This document shows positions 24,003 through 32,156 of a DNA stretch of 64,000 bases, piece by piece; positions within the stretch are counted from its first letter, which is position 1, and every line of letters starts with the position of its first letter. The DNA is taken from NCBI RefSeq assembly GCF_008838325.1, contig NZ_CP042829.1, forward strand, positions 1,054,001 to 1,118,000, in the 5' to 3' direction. The position numbers were made by a program, and so were the translations under genes. This DNA is from Tepidiforma bonchosmolovskayae (GTDB lineage: Bacteria; Chloroflexota; Dehalococcoidia; Tepidiformales; Tepidiformaceae). A model generated the notes under the pieces. It made no database searches and had not been told where the DNA came from. It saw only the letters and a program-made list of their open reading frames with translations.

Positions 24003-24521
24003 TCAGGCGGTGACGATGTCCTTCTCCATCGGGCCGAGAAGGCCGAGGAGCTCGTTCTTCTCCCGCTCCGGGACTTTGAACTGGTCGAGGGCCTTCACGA
24101 GGTCTTCGACGAGGGCGTCGAAGTGGGCCTTCGTAATCATCATGCCGGCGTGGGCGGTCTTCATGTCGCGGCCGGTGTACTTTTCGGGGCCGCCGGTGGC
24201 CTGGCCGATCTGGTTGACGAGGTGCATCTTGAGGGTGGGGATGTCGGTGTTGGCGAAGAATTTGTTGATGCGGGTATCGGCGGCGACGTTGGCGACGAAG
24301 GCATCGACGACGGCGGTGATGGCCGGTTTTCCGCCGAGGCGGTCGTAGAGCTTGGCCTGGCCGGGCGCAGTGGGGACCGGCGTGGGCATGGATTTCTTGT
24401 CGTCGTCGCTGCAGCCGACGACGAGGAAGGCGCCGCCGAAGACGGCGACGGCCCCCGCGCTGCGGAGGAAGGCGCGGCGGTTCTGGGCACCGCGAGCGAT
24501 GATGGAACGGGATTCGGACAT
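24003..24521 (-). CDS. exported lipoprotein with truncated-haemoglobin domain
   Basis: A 172-residue protein. The N-terminus has a twin-arginine-like signal (NRRAFLRSAGAVAVFGGAFL, R15-R16) ending in a lipobox (VVGC, Cys37), then an acidic and Pro/Thr spacer. From about residue 55 a group I truncated haemoglobin domain follows: LYDRLGGKPAITAVVDAFV, a region with KFFANTDIPTLKMHLVNQI, and TAHAGMMITKAHFDALVED whose first His is the likely proximal haem ligand. Most truncated haemoglobins are cytosolic; this one should be folded before Tat export and anchored outside the membrane, where it could bind oxygen or detoxify NO. Confidence 0.88.
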   Translation of the reverse strand: MSESRSIIARGAQNRRAFLRSAGAVAVFGGAFLVVGCSDDDKKSMPTPVPTAPGQAKLYDRLGGKPAITAVVDAFVANVAADTRINKFFANTDIPTLKMHLVNQIGQATGGPEKYTGRDMKTAHAGMMITKAHFDALVEDLVKALDQFKVPEREKNELLGLLGPMEKDIVTA

Positions 24522-24601
24522 CAGGATCGACTCCTTGCTGCGAAAGCTGACCGGTACTACGCAGGGGAGGCGCGGGGTGATGAACCGGGCTGCGCGGGCC
24601 T

Positions 24602-25141
24602 TTACCGGGCGTTTCCGCCGGGCGGCGGGACGAAGGGGCCGTGCGCGGCTTCGAGCCGTTCGTACGCACCCGGGAGGAAGTGGCGCGGGCCGCAGCCCGG
24701 CCGCCAGGCGGGGAAGGCGCCCCAGTCAATCGGCGGCGGCGCGGCACCGGTGACGGCCTGGAGGCGCCCGAAGAGGCCCTCCCAGTCGGCCCGGGCGAAG
24801 CCGACGAAGCGGAGCTGCTCCTCGCCGGCGGGGCCGGCGAGGATAACCGTGGGCACGGCGTCGATGCCGTAGCGCCAGGCGGTTTCGAGGGCGGCGTCAT
24901 CGAGCACAGGGCAGGCGAAGCCCGCGGCTTCGAGAGCGGCGCGGTCGGCAGGCGCGTCCTGGGCGACGACCCAGAGGTCGAGGTCGGCGCCATACGCGCC
25001 GCAGACGGCGGCGAGGACGGGGAGGGAGAGCTGGCAGGTTGGGCACTCGTGCCACCAGAAGATGAGCAGCGCGTGGCGGCCGGACGGGAAGGCGCGCGGC
25101 TGCCCGACCTGGTCGGGGAGGGTGAAGGGCGGGAGCAGCAC
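24602..25141 (-). CDS. thioredoxin-fold (TlpA/AhpC-TSA-like) protein with CPTC motif
   Basis: A 179-residue protein without a signal peptide. The motif FWWHECPTCQLSLPVLAAV carries a CPTC redox pair, and VPTVILAGPAG contains the cis-Pro. This resembles the redoxin/TlpA group, but the cytosolic location and the C-terminal extension (RPGCGPRHFLPGAYERL) are unusual. The GTG start follows GGGAGG. It lies 17 bases after purH on the same strand and may be cotranscribed, or read through, from the purH promoter. A link with purine synthesis is not evident. Confidence 0.75.
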   Translation of the reverse strand: MLLPPFTLPDQVGQPRAFPSGRHALLIFWWHECPTCQLSLPVLAAVCGAYGADLDLWVVAQDAPADRAALEAAGFACPVLDDAALETAWRYGIDAVPTVILAGPAGEEQLRFVGFARADWEGLFGRLQAVTGAAPPPIDWGAFPAWRPGCGPRHFLPGAYERLEAAHGPFVPPPGGNAR

Positions 25142-25158
25142 GGAGACCTCCCTGCCGG

Positions 25159-26733
25159 CTAGTGGCGGAAGTGGCGGACGCCGGTGAAGACCATCGCGAC
25201 GCCGTACTGGTTGCAGCAGTCGATGCCGTCCTGGTCGCGGAGGGCGCCGCCGGGGTGGGCGATGGCAGCGATGCCGGCCTGGCAGGCTTTCTCGATGCTG
25301 TCGTTCCAGGCGAAGGGGAAGAAGGCATCGCTGGCGAGGACCGCGCCGCGGACCTCCTCCCCAGCCTTCTCCATGGCGATTTCGACGCTCTTGACGCGGT
25401 TCGGCTGGCCGCTGCCCATGCCGAGGAGACGGCCGTCCTTTGCGACGACGATGGCGTTGCTCTTCACGTGCTTGACGACGCGCCAGGCGAAGCGGAGGTC
25501 TTCGAGCTGCTGCGGGGTCGGCTGCCGCTGGGTGACGACGCGGAATTCGACCTCGTCGGCGGGGAGGTCGTCGGGGTCCTGGACGAGCCAGCCGCCGCCG
25601 ACCTGGCGGAGGGCGAGGCCGCCGCGGGCGCGGGGCTGCGCTTCGAGGATGCGGAGGTCCTTCGACTTGCCTTTGAGGGTGGCGAGGCCCTCCGGGGTGT
25701 ACCCGGGGGCGATGACGATTTCGTAGAACATGCGGGTTTCGCCGTCGTTGGGGCTGCGGAACTCGCGGATTTCGCGGGCGAGGGCCTCATCGACGACGCG
25801 GTTGAAGGCGACGATGCCGCCGAAGGCGCTGGTGGCGTCGGCGCGGACGGCGAGACGGTAGGCCTCGAGGAGGTCGTCGCGGGTGGCGACGCCGCAGGGG
25901 TTCGTGTGCTTGACGATGACGCAGGTGGGGCCGGGGAACTCGTTGACGCAGTTCCAGGCGGCGTCGGCATCGAGGTAGTTGTTGTAGGACATCTCCTTGC
26001 CGTGGTGCTGGACGGCGGTGGCGATGCCGCCGCGACCGTGCCCGGCGAGGGAGCGGTCGAGGTAGAAGGCGGCGCGCTGGTGGGGGTTTTCGCCGTAGCG
26101 GAGGGCCTGGGCGCGCTCGAGGGGGACGGTGAGGCTCGGCGGGAAGTCGCCCGGGTGCTGCTGCTGCCAGAGCCATTCGGCGACGGCGCTGTCGTAGGCG
26201 GCGACGTGGGCGAAGGCCTTCCAGGCGAGTTCGCGGCGGAGGGCGGCATCGGCGGTGCCGGTGCGGAGCGCGTCGAGCACGCGGCCGTAGTCGGCGGGGT
26301 CGACGACCGGGAGGACGGCCTCGTGATTCTTGGCGGCGGCACGGAGGAGGGTCGGGCCGCCGATGTCGATGTTTTCGATGGCGTCGGCGAAAGCAACGCC
26401 TCCGGGGCGGGTGACGGTGGCGTAGAAGGGGTAGAGGTTGCAGGCGACGAGGTCGATGGGGCCGATGCCGTGGGCTTCGAGGGCGGCCATGTGGGCAGGG
26501 AGGTCGCGGCGGGCGAGGATGCCGGCGTGGATGGCGGGGTGAAGGGTCTTTACGCGGCCGTCGAGCATCTCGGGGAAGCCGGTGAGCTCTTCGACCTTCC
26601 GGACGGGGAGGCCGGCGGCCTGGAGTGCGGCGAAGGTGCCGCCGGTGGAGACGAGCTCCCAGCCGAGGTCGGCGAGGCCGCGGGCGAAGGCTTCGATGCC
26701 GGTTTTGTCGTAGACGCCGAGGAGTGCGCGCAT
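25159..26733 (-). CDS. purH: bifunctional AICAR transformylase/IMP cyclohydrolase
   Basis: A 524-residue enzyme for the last two steps of IMP synthesis. The N-terminal cyclohydrolase domain starts MRALLGVYDKTGIEAFARGL and contains STGGTFAALQAAG and GRVKTLHPAIHAGIL. The transformylase domain has LRYGENPHQRAAFY, VKHTNPCGVAT, the later KHVKSNAIV and FFPFAWNDSIEKA motifs, and ends near GVRHFRH. Length is normal. The ATG at 26733 is at the conserved start; the frame is open upstream only by chance. A ZTP riboswitch precedes it, so expression should rise when the substrate ZMP/ZTP accumulates. Confidence 0.95.
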   Translation of the reverse strand: MRALLGVYDKTGIEAFARGLADLGWELVSTGGTFAALQAAGLPVRKVEELTGFPEMLDGRVKTLHPAIHAGILARRDLPAHMAALEAHGIGPIDLVACNLYPFYATVTRPGGVAFADAIENIDIGGPTLLRAAAKNHEAVLPVVDPADYGRVLDALRTGTADAALRRELAWKAFAHVAAYDSAVAEWLWQQQHPGDFPPSLTVPLERAQALRYGENPHQRAAFYLDRSLAGHGRGGIATAVQHHGKEMSYNNYLDADAAWNCVNEFPGPTCVIVKHTNPCGVATRDDLLEAYRLAVRADATSAFGGIVAFNRVVDEALAREIREFRSPNDGETRMFYEIVIAPGYTPEGLATLKGKSKDLRILEAQPRARGGLALRQVGGGWLVQDPDDLPADEVEFRVVTQRQPTPQQLEDLRFAWRVVKHVKSNAIVVAKDGRLLGMGSGQPNRVKSVEIAMEKAGEEVRGAVLASDAFFPFAWNDSIEKACQAGIAAIAHPGGALRDQDGIDCCNQYGVAMVFTGVRHFRH

Positions 26734-26785
26734 GGGGATGCTCCCGGGAGAGGTGGTGTGGCGCCGGGTACAGCGGCCCGGGCCG

Positions 26786-26856
26786 GCCCAGGCGAGCGGC
26801 CATGCGCGAGGCCGGGCTCCCCCGCGGTGCTCCGCGTGACGCCAGTCGCCCGGCAG
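26786..26856 (-). ncRNA. ZTP (pfl) riboswitch upstream of purH
   Basis: On the minus strand CGACTGGCG (26848-26840), a hairpin CGCGG-AGCA-CCGCG, GGGGAGC, and finally CGCCTGGGC (26794-26786) occur in the order and spacing of the ZTP riboswitch aptamer, which senses the purine intermediate ZMP/ZTP. It ends about 50 bases before the purH ATG, the classical target of this class. The last conserved block can instead pair with downstream bases in a 7-bp hairpin (26793-26787 with 26782-26776), which is a plausible expression platform. A TACACT -10-like box lies at 26867-26862. Confidence 0.87.
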
Positions 26857-26916
26857 CTCTGAGTGTAGCAGCGGGCGGGGGTTCGCCGCAGGGAGCCGCG
26901 GGGGTAGGCTTGGGGC

Positions 26917-27402
26917 ATGCTGCGCAGGGTGCTGGTCGCCGCGGAACGGGCCGCCCGGAAGGGGATGTGGGAGGGCGAGCGGCTGCGCTGGCGGCTGTTC
27001 CACCCGGTGACGGTGGGCGCGCGGGTGATTCTCATGCGGGAGGGGCAGGTGCTGCTGGTGCGGCACGGCTACCGGCCGGGGTGGTTCCTGCCCGGCGGCG
27101 GCGTCGACAAGGGGGAGACGCTGGAGGAGGCGGCCCGCCGGGAAGCGAAGGAGGAGGCGGGCGCGACGCTGGACGAGGTGCGGCTGCTGGGGGTGTACGC
27201 GGACTTCCCGGGCGGGAAGGATGACTACATCGCCGTGTTCGGGAGCGAGCGGTTCGCGTGGGAGCCGCCCCGCCCGGGCGGCGAGATCGTGGAGGTGCGG
27301 TGGTTCGAGGCGGCGGCGCTGCCGGCCGACATCGATCCCGGGTGTGCGCGGCGGGTGGCGGAGTGGTGCGCCGGCGGCGGGCCGTTCGCCGGGCGGTGGT
27401 GA
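26917..27402 (+). CDS. NUDIX hydrolase
   Basis: A 161-residue NUDIX pyrophosphohydrolase. The NUDIX box runs from about residue 60 to 83 and starts GGGVDKGETLEEAARREAKE, matching Gx5Ex7REUxEExGU. The preceding strand VRHGYRPGWFLPGGG is also typical. It probably hydrolyses a nucleoside diphosphate derivative. It is divergent from purH and converges with the Acg-type gene after 3 bases. Confidence 0.9.
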   Translation: MLRRVLVAAERAARKGMWEGERLRWRLFHPVTVGARVILMREGQVLLVRHGYRPGWFLPGGGVDKGETLEEAARREAKEEAGATLDEVRLLGVYADFPGGKDDYIAVFGSERFAWEPPRPGGEIVEVRWFEAAALPADIDPGCARRVAEWCAGGGPFAGRW

Positions 27403-27405
27403 AAG

Positions 27406-28362
27406 TCAGGCGGGGACGAATTCGGCGAACTCGGCGACGGGGCGGCGCCGGCGCGGGTCGGGCGGGTCGACGGGGCGGCCGAGGCGGAGGCAGACCTGGG
27501 GCATCCGGCCGGGGGTGAAGGCGGCCGCCAGGCGCTCGCGGAGGTCCGGGAGCTGAAGGGGGCCCTGGAGGTAGCCGGCGTGGATGTCCTGGAGGGCGGC
27601 GCGGAGGAGCACCCGCTCGAGGGCCTGGCCGACGCGGAGCCAGTCGAGCGGTTCGTCGCCGGGAGTGGCGAGGAGGACGACGGCGGGCGCGTGGAGGACG
27701 AAGACTTCGTCGCGGCCGGCGGAGGTGCCGCCGAAATCGAAATGGCCGAGGAGGAAGCGAAGGGCGCGGCCGCCGAGGCGGGAGGCGGGGAGGCCGTCGG
27801 CGGTGCGGCCGGGGTGGATCCAGCGGGCCTGTTCGCGGCGCCAGGCGGGGTCGTGGTGGAGGCGGCGGTCGGCGTCGGCGATCAGTTCGGCGAGGGCTTC
27901 GCGGGCGGCGCGGCCGTCGACGGGGAGCAGCCCGGCGCCTTCGGCGGCGGCCTCGGCGGCGAGGGCATCGAGCAGGCCGCCGGGGAGCGGGGTGTGCTCG
28001 AGGGCGCGGCGGGTGCTCCGGCGGCGTTCGATGGCGGGGGCCAGGGCGGCGAGGCCGGCATCGGGCGGGCCCTCGGTGAGGCGCACCCGGGCGAGGAGGC
28101 CGGGACTGGCAGGGTCGGGCAGCAGCTCGACAGCCTCGTCGCAGCCGGAGGCGGCCCCGGCGGCGCGGAGGTTGAGGAGCGCGCAGCCGCAGGCGATGGT
28201 GCGCTCGCGGCCGGCAGGGTCGGCGACGGGCAGGCCGCGGGCGGGGTCGGACCAGAGCTCGATGTGCGACGGGGTGACGCGGAAGCGCCACGGCTGGGTA
28301 TTGAGCGGCGAGGGGGCGAGGGCGGCGAGCCGCAGCCAGGCATCGACCTGGACGAATGTCAT
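27406..28362 (-). CDS. Acg-family FMN-binding protein (nitroreductase-like)
   Basis: A 318-residue protein of the Acg/Rv3131 family, a double-domain nitroreductase relative. The N-terminal LAALAPSPLNTQPWRFRV (about 12-29) is the FMN phosphate-binding SPxNxQPW motif, and ERRRSTRRALEHTPLP marks the start of the second repeat. The C-terminal PQVCLRLGRP is typical of nitroreductase folds. Some Acg members bind FMN without enzymatic activity and may store the cofactor, so an FMN-dependent reductase role is not certain. Confidence 0.8.
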   Translation of the reverse strand: MTFVQVDAWLRLAALAPSPLNTQPWRFRVTPSHIELWSDPARGLPVADPAGRERTIACGCALLNLRAAGAASGCDEAVELLPDPASPGLLARVRLTEGPPDAGLAALAPAIERRRSTRRALEHTPLPGGLLDALAAEAAAEGAGLLPVDGRAAREALAELIADADRRLHHDPAWRREQARWIHPGRTADGLPASRLGGRALRFLLGHFDFGGTSAGRDEVFVLHAPAVVLLATPGDEPLDWLRVGQALERVLLRAALQDIHAGYLQGPLQLPDLRERLAAAFTPGRMPQVCLRLGRPVDPPDPRRRRPVAEFAEFVPA

Positions 28363-28392
28363 GCCGGGGAGTGTAGCGCGGCGGCGGGCGGT

Positions 28393-29268
28393 TCAGTCGC
28401 GGGCGATGGCGGGGACGAGGGCGCGGCGCGGCAGGGGCGGCGGGGGCCGGCGGCCGTAGAGGGCGATGAGCGCGGCGAGGTCGTCGGGCTGGGGTTCGGT
28501 GAAGATGAGGGCGAGTTCGCCGGCGCACATGGCCGCGCCGGGGCAGCGGTCGCTGTGGCCGAGGCCGAGGGCGTGGCCGAACTCGTGGAGGGCGAGCGCC
28601 TGGAGGATGTCGCCCGTGTAGGGATAGCGGGGGTCGAGGACGATGTCGAATTCGATGAGTTCGAAGTAGGGGGTACCTTCGACGAGGGGGGCGGAGCGCA
28701 TCCAGCAGGTGTAGCCGAGGTAGTTGCCGGGGATGGCGTCCCAGCCGAGGACGTTGAGGCCGTCGGCGGTGTAGGTGATGGCGGCCGGGTCGCCGCGGCA
28801 GCCGGGGCCATCGGCGGTTTCGCCGCGGTAGTCGAAGCGGACGGGGGTGCCGCCGGCGCCGCTCCAGGTTTCGGCGGCGCGGCGGATCCGTTCGAGGGCG
28901 TCGCCGGGCGGCAGCGATGGGGTTGCGCCAGCGGGGGCGTAGTACCAGGGCACGACGGGGTCGCGCCAGCGGACGCCATCGAGCACATAGGCGGCAGAGA
29001 CGAACCGGGGCGGGATGGGGACGGCGCCCGGGTTGGCGGCGCGGATGGCAGAGGCGAGCGCGGCGGCATCGGCAGGGGCGCCGGCAGGGGCGACGGCGGC
29101 CACCTCGAGGATGAGGGGGCCGCCCGGCCCGGGGACGAGGAAGGCGAAGCGGGCTTGCGCCAGGACGGCGGGCGGCGCCGCAGCGCCGCCGTGCCGGGCG
29201 GCGCCGGGGAGGAGGACCGCGGCGGCGAAGAGAGCGGCGGCGAGGAGGGGGCGGCGCGCGGGGGCCAT
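28393..29268 (-). CDS. secreted matrixin-like zinc metalloprotease
   Basis: A 291-residue exported protein. A signal peptide (MAPARRPLLAAALFAAAVLL) precedes a pro-region. The metzincin Zn site HEFGHALGLGH lies at about 228-238, a canonical HExxHxxGxxH, and the following AMCAG turn can supply the Met. The order of ITYTADGLNVLGWD and FDIVLD upstream resembles the matrixin (M10) catalytic strand. The ATG at 29268 gives the clean signal peptide. It probably degrades or processes extracellular proteins. Confidence 0.85.
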   Translation of the reverse strand: MAPARRPLLAAALFAAAVLLPGAARHGGAAAPPAVLAQARFAFLVPGPGGPLILEVAAVAPAGAPADAAALASAIRAANPGAVPIPPRFVSAAYVLDGVRWRDPVVPWYYAPAGATPSLPPGDALERIRRAAETWSGAGGTPVRFDYRGETADGPGCRGDPAAITYTADGLNVLGWDAIPGNYLGYTCWMRSAPLVEGTPYFELIEFDIVLDPRYPYTGDILQALALHEFGHALGLGHSDRCPGAAMCAGELALIFTEPQPDDLAALIALYGRRPPPPLPRRALVPAIARD

Positions 29269-29342
29269 GGGGGAAGGAGTATGGCACAGCGGCGGCAGCG
29301 GGCGGGGCTCCGAAATTTCCACCGACCGGGCCAGGACGGGGG

Positions 29343-29371
29343 TTGACAGTCGAGGATAACTGAACGATTAT
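29343..29371 (+). promoter_or_regulatory. sigma-70-type promoter of the small coiled-coil/TetR genes
   Basis: TTGACA (29343-29348), a spacer of exactly 17 bases, then GATTAT (29366-29371). The -35 box is consensus and the -10 box has four of six matches. The operator at 29359-29380 covers the -10 region. Confidence 0.75.
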
Positions 29372-29380
29372 TCATTCAGT
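29359..29380. promoter_or_regulatory. TetR-type operator overlapping the promoter
   Basis: A 22-bp palindrome with perfect 6-bp outer arms ACTGAA/TTCAGT and 18 of 22 symmetric positions. Its TGAAyGA...TCrTTCA core is characteristic of many TetR/AcrR operators. It overlaps the -10 box and lies upstream of a TetR gene, so autoregulation is likely. Confidence 0.8.
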
Positions 29381-29413
29381 GAACGGAGATTCACGCAGAT
29401 GGAGGGCACGGAG

Positions 29414-29584
29414 ATGCTGTACGAACTGATGGTGGCCCGGCAGCGCGAGATCGAGGCGATGGAGCGGGAGATCGCGCAGCGGCAGACGCTGGAGCGGCTG
29501 CTGCAGGTGGAGCGGCTGGAGCGTGCGCTGAAGCGCGTGCGCGCTAAACTGCAGGCGTTCCCGGACCTGGCAACGGCGAACTGA
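29414..29584 (+). CDS. small coiled-coil protein (56 aa)
   Basis: A 56-residue protein that is almost entirely one charged amphipathic helix (AMEREIAQRQTLERLLQVER), with heptads suggesting a coiled coil. It starts at the ATG at 29414 with GGAGGG at 29401-29406; an ATG at 29399 is in frame. It is the first gene after the promoter and operator and precedes the TetR gene by 26 bases, so the two are probably cotranscribed. The function is unknown; it could modulate the regulator. Confidence 0.6.
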   Translation: MLYELMVARQREIEAMEREIAQRQTLERLLQVERLERALKRVRAKLQAFPDLATAN

Positions 29585-29610
29585 CGCCAGGGCGCGGGAG
29601 CGGGGGCAGC

Positions 29611-30237
29611 ATGGCGAAGGTATCGCAGGCACACCTCGACGCGCGGCGGCGGAGCATCCTCGACGCCGCCGCGAAGGTATTTGCAGAGAAGGGCGTCGCG
29701 GCGGCGACGATGGCGGAGATTGCGCACGAGGCGGGGATTTCGCCGGGCGCGATCTACCGGTACTTCCCGAGCAAGGAGGACCTTGCCCGGGGCTGCATGG
29801 AGGGTTCGGCCGAGGCCGTGAAGGCGGCCTGGCAGCACCCCGAGCAGGTGGAGACGGATTTCCGGACGCTCTCCCGGGCGACGTTTGCGGAGCTGGAGAG
29901 GTCCGGCGCCGATGCGGACACGCGGCTGCTGCTGGAGCGGGCGCTCGTGGCGGTGCGCGATGCCGATGCGGCGCTGGTCGAGGAGTTCGGGGCGGAGCTG
30001 CAGCGGATTGTCCGGGGCGTGGCGTTCCTCCTCCGGCGTGACTTCGGCGCGCGGCTGGAGGGGCTGGATGTGGAGGCGCTGGCGCAGGCGCTCTATTCCT
30101 TCTACTGGGGTGCGCGGTTTGTGCGGCTGATGGCCCCGGATGCGGTGGCGCCGACGCGGCAGCTGGAGGCGCTCCAGGCACTGATGGAAGCTGCGTTCAG
30201 CGTTGCGGACCGGGAATCTGCCGGCACGGAGCGGTGA
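29611..30237 (+). CDS. TetR/AcrR family transcriptional regulator
   Basis: A 208-residue regulator. The N-terminal DNA-binding domain has the usual pattern: RRRSILDAAAKVFAEKGVAA, then TMAEIAHEAGISPGAIYRYF, the recognition helix region, then PSKEDLARG. The rest is a helical ligand-binding and dimerisation domain of ordinary length. The palindrome at 29359-29380 is its likely operator. The regulated target beyond its own operon is not clear; the neighbouring thiolase is convergent. Confidence 0.92.
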   Translation: MAKVSQAHLDARRRSILDAAAKVFAEKGVAAATMAEIAHEAGISPGAIYRYFPSKEDLARGCMEGSAEAVKAAWQHPEQVETDFRTLSRATFAELERSGADADTRLLLERALVAVRDADAALVEEFGAELQRIVRGVAFLLRRDFGARLEGLDVEALAQALYSFYWGARFVRLMAPDAVAPTRQLEALQALMEAAFSVADRESAGTER

Positions 30238-30265
30238 GGGCCGGGCGCCCCGCCCCGGCGGCGCG

Positions 30266-31441
30266 TCAGACCCGTTCGAGAAGGATTGCGTCGCCCTGGC
30301 CCGTACCGGAGCAGATGGCGGCGGCGGCGTAGCGGGCGCCGGACTCCTGGAGCTGGTAGGCGGCGGTGAGCACGAGGCGGGCGCCGCTCGCGCCGATCGG
30401 GTGGCCCATGGCGACGGAGCCGCCCCAGCGGTTCACGCGGTCGGGGTCCCAGCCGAGCTCCTGCCCGCAGATGAGGGGGACACAGGCGAAGGCCTCGTTG
30501 ACCTCGATGATGTCGAAGTCGTCGATGGCGAGGCGGGTCTTTTCGGCGAGGCGGCGGAGCGCGAGGGCAGAGGCGACAGGGTATTCGGCGGGGCGCGTGG
30601 CGGATTCGGCCCAGCCGGCGATGCGGGCGAGCGGGGTGAGCCCGTGGCGGCGCCCGGCCGCTTCGGAACCGATCAGCAGGACGGCGGCGCCGTCGTTCGT
30701 GCCGGGTGCGTTGCCGGCGGTGATGGCGCGCGTGCCGTAGACGGTCGGGATGCGGGCGAGGCGCTCGACGGTGGAGTTCGGGCGGGGGCTTTCGTCGCGG
30801 GCGAGGGCGATGTGGTTGGGGTCGCGGCGGTTGGGCACGGGGGTAATTTCGCGGTCGAAGTGGCCGGCCTCGAAGGCGGCGCCCCAGCGGCGCTGGCTGC
30901 GGACCGACCATGCATCCATCTCTTCGCGGGAGATTTCGCGGCGGGCCGCCATGTCGTCGGCCTGGTTGGCCATGTGGACGTCATCGAAGGCGCACCAGAG
31001 GCCGTCGTAGACCATGCCGTCGACGAGGGTGCGGTTGCCCATGCGGGCGCCCCAGCGGGTATCGACGTCGTAGTAGGGGACATTGGACATGGATTCCATG
31101 CCGCCGGCGAGCACGAGGTCGGCGTCGCCAAGCTGGATGAGGGAGGCGCCGAGGGTGACGGCGCGCATGCCGCTGCCGCAGACCTTGTTGACGAGGGTGC
31201 TGGGGGTGGTGACGGGCAGGCCGGCATGGATGAGGGCCTGCCGGGAGGGGAGCTGGCCGGCCCCGGCCTGGAGGACCTGGCCGAGGATGACGTTGTCGAT
31301 GGCGGCCGGGTCGAGGCGGTTGCGCTGGACGAGGGTGCGGATGAGGAGAGCGGCGAGTTCGCTCGCCGGGTATTCTTTCAGGGCGCCGCCGAACTTGCCC
31401 CACGGGGTGCGGGTCGCATCGTAGATGAAGGCGGCAGGCAT
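30266..31441 (-). CDS. acetyl-CoA C-acyltransferase (thiolase)
   Basis: A 391-residue type II thiolase of normal length. The nucleophilic Cys is in LVNKVCGSGMRAV (near residue 88), the GHP motif is GGSVAMGHPIGASGARLV, and the second Cys is in AAAICSGTGQGDAIL. It either cleaves 3-ketoacyl-CoA in beta-oxidation or condenses two acetyl-CoA; the sequence does not decide. The beginning (ATRTPWGKFGGALKE) is typical of FadA/AtoB proteins. With the acyl-CoA dehydrogenase at 7.4 kb it suggests fatty acid degradation capacity. Confidence 0.93.
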   Translation of the reverse strand: MPAAFIYDATRTPWGKFGGALKEYPASELAALLIRTLVQRNRLDPAAIDNVILGQVLQAGAGQLPSRQALIHAGLPVTTPSTLVNKVCGSGMRAVTLGASLIQLGDADLVLAGGMESMSNVPYYDVDTRWGARMGNRTLVDGMVYDGLWCAFDDVHMANQADDMAARREISREEMDAWSVRSQRRWGAAFEAGHFDREITPVPNRRDPNHIALARDESPRPNSTVERLARIPTVYGTRAITAGNAPGTNDGAAVLLIGSEAAGRRHGLTPLARIAGWAESATRPAEYPVASALALRRLAEKTRLAIDDFDIIEVNEAFACVPLICGQELGWDPDRVNRWGGSVAMGHPIGASGARLVLTAAYQLQESGARYAAAAICSGTGQGDAILLERV

Positions 31442-31490
31442 GGCGGCTCCAGCGTAGCCCGCGGCGGGGCGAAGGTACAGGCGCGGGAGG

Positions 31491-31934
31491 TCAGGCGGGC
31501 GCGGCGGCGCAAGCGCTGCAGAGGCCGTTGACGCTGAGGGAGACGGAGCGCGCCTGGAAGCCGCCGGTGCCGGCGGCGCGGGCGATCAGGGCTTCGAGGT
31601 CGGGGTCGCCGACGAGGACATCGGCGATGCTGCCGCAGGCGGTGCAGACGAGGTTGACGTGGGGGCGGGCGACGGGCCCGTAGCGGGACCCGTCGGGGGT
31701 TTCGAGCTTTTCAATGAGGCCGGCGTTGCCGAGGGCGGCGAGGTTGTTGTAGACGGTTGCGCGGCTGAGGGTAGGGAGTTCGCGGGAGAGTTCGCGGTAG
31801 AGGTCCTCGGCGGAGAGGTGGCGGTCGTGCGAATCGAGGACGGCCGCAAGGAGCGCCACCCGCTGGGTGGTGGCGGCGAGTCCGCGGCTGGCGAGGAGCT
31901 CGAGCAGTTCGCTGGCGGGGCGGGACGACTTCAT
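31491..31934 (-). CDS. Fur-family transcriptional regulator (PerR/Fur-like)
   Basis: A 147-residue member of the Fur family. The winged helix contains TTQRVALLAAVLDSHDRHLS and LPTLSRATVYNNLAAL. The dimerisation domain has two CxxC pairs (LVCTACGS near residue 105 and LCSACAA at the C-terminus), the structural Zn site. An HVN stretch supplies regulatory-site His. Whether it senses iron, peroxide or zinc is not decided by the sequence. No obvious Fur box is seen directly upstream. Confidence 0.88.
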   Translation of the reverse strand: MKSSRPASELLELLASRGLAATTQRVALLAAVLDSHDRHLSAEDLYRELSRELPTLSRATVYNNLAALGNAGLIEKLETPDGSRYGPVARPHVNLVCTACGSIADVLVGDPDLEALIARAAGTGGFQARSVSLSVNGLCSACAAAPA

Positions 31935-32156
31935 CCAGCATCCAGTTTCGCGCCGGGGGAGAGTCGATTCAACTTTTGGGCAGGGCGCAGACTGGAGCAG
32001 CTCCGGATTGCGGCGCGGTCGCCGACTGGAACGGGTCTCCGGGGCGGCGGGCGCTGCGGCATGGCCGGAAGGGGCGGGCGGCGCCTATACTTTCCACTGG
32101 CCGGCGGCTCGACTCCCCCCGGGAGCGGCGCGAGCAGGCCAAGGAGGTACTCCGCC

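Noticed and set aside
27032-29287. A minus-strand frame of about 750 codons rich in Arg and Pro
   Set aside because: It is a frame-shifted reading of the Acg-type and metalloprotease genes and contains no domain-like sequence.
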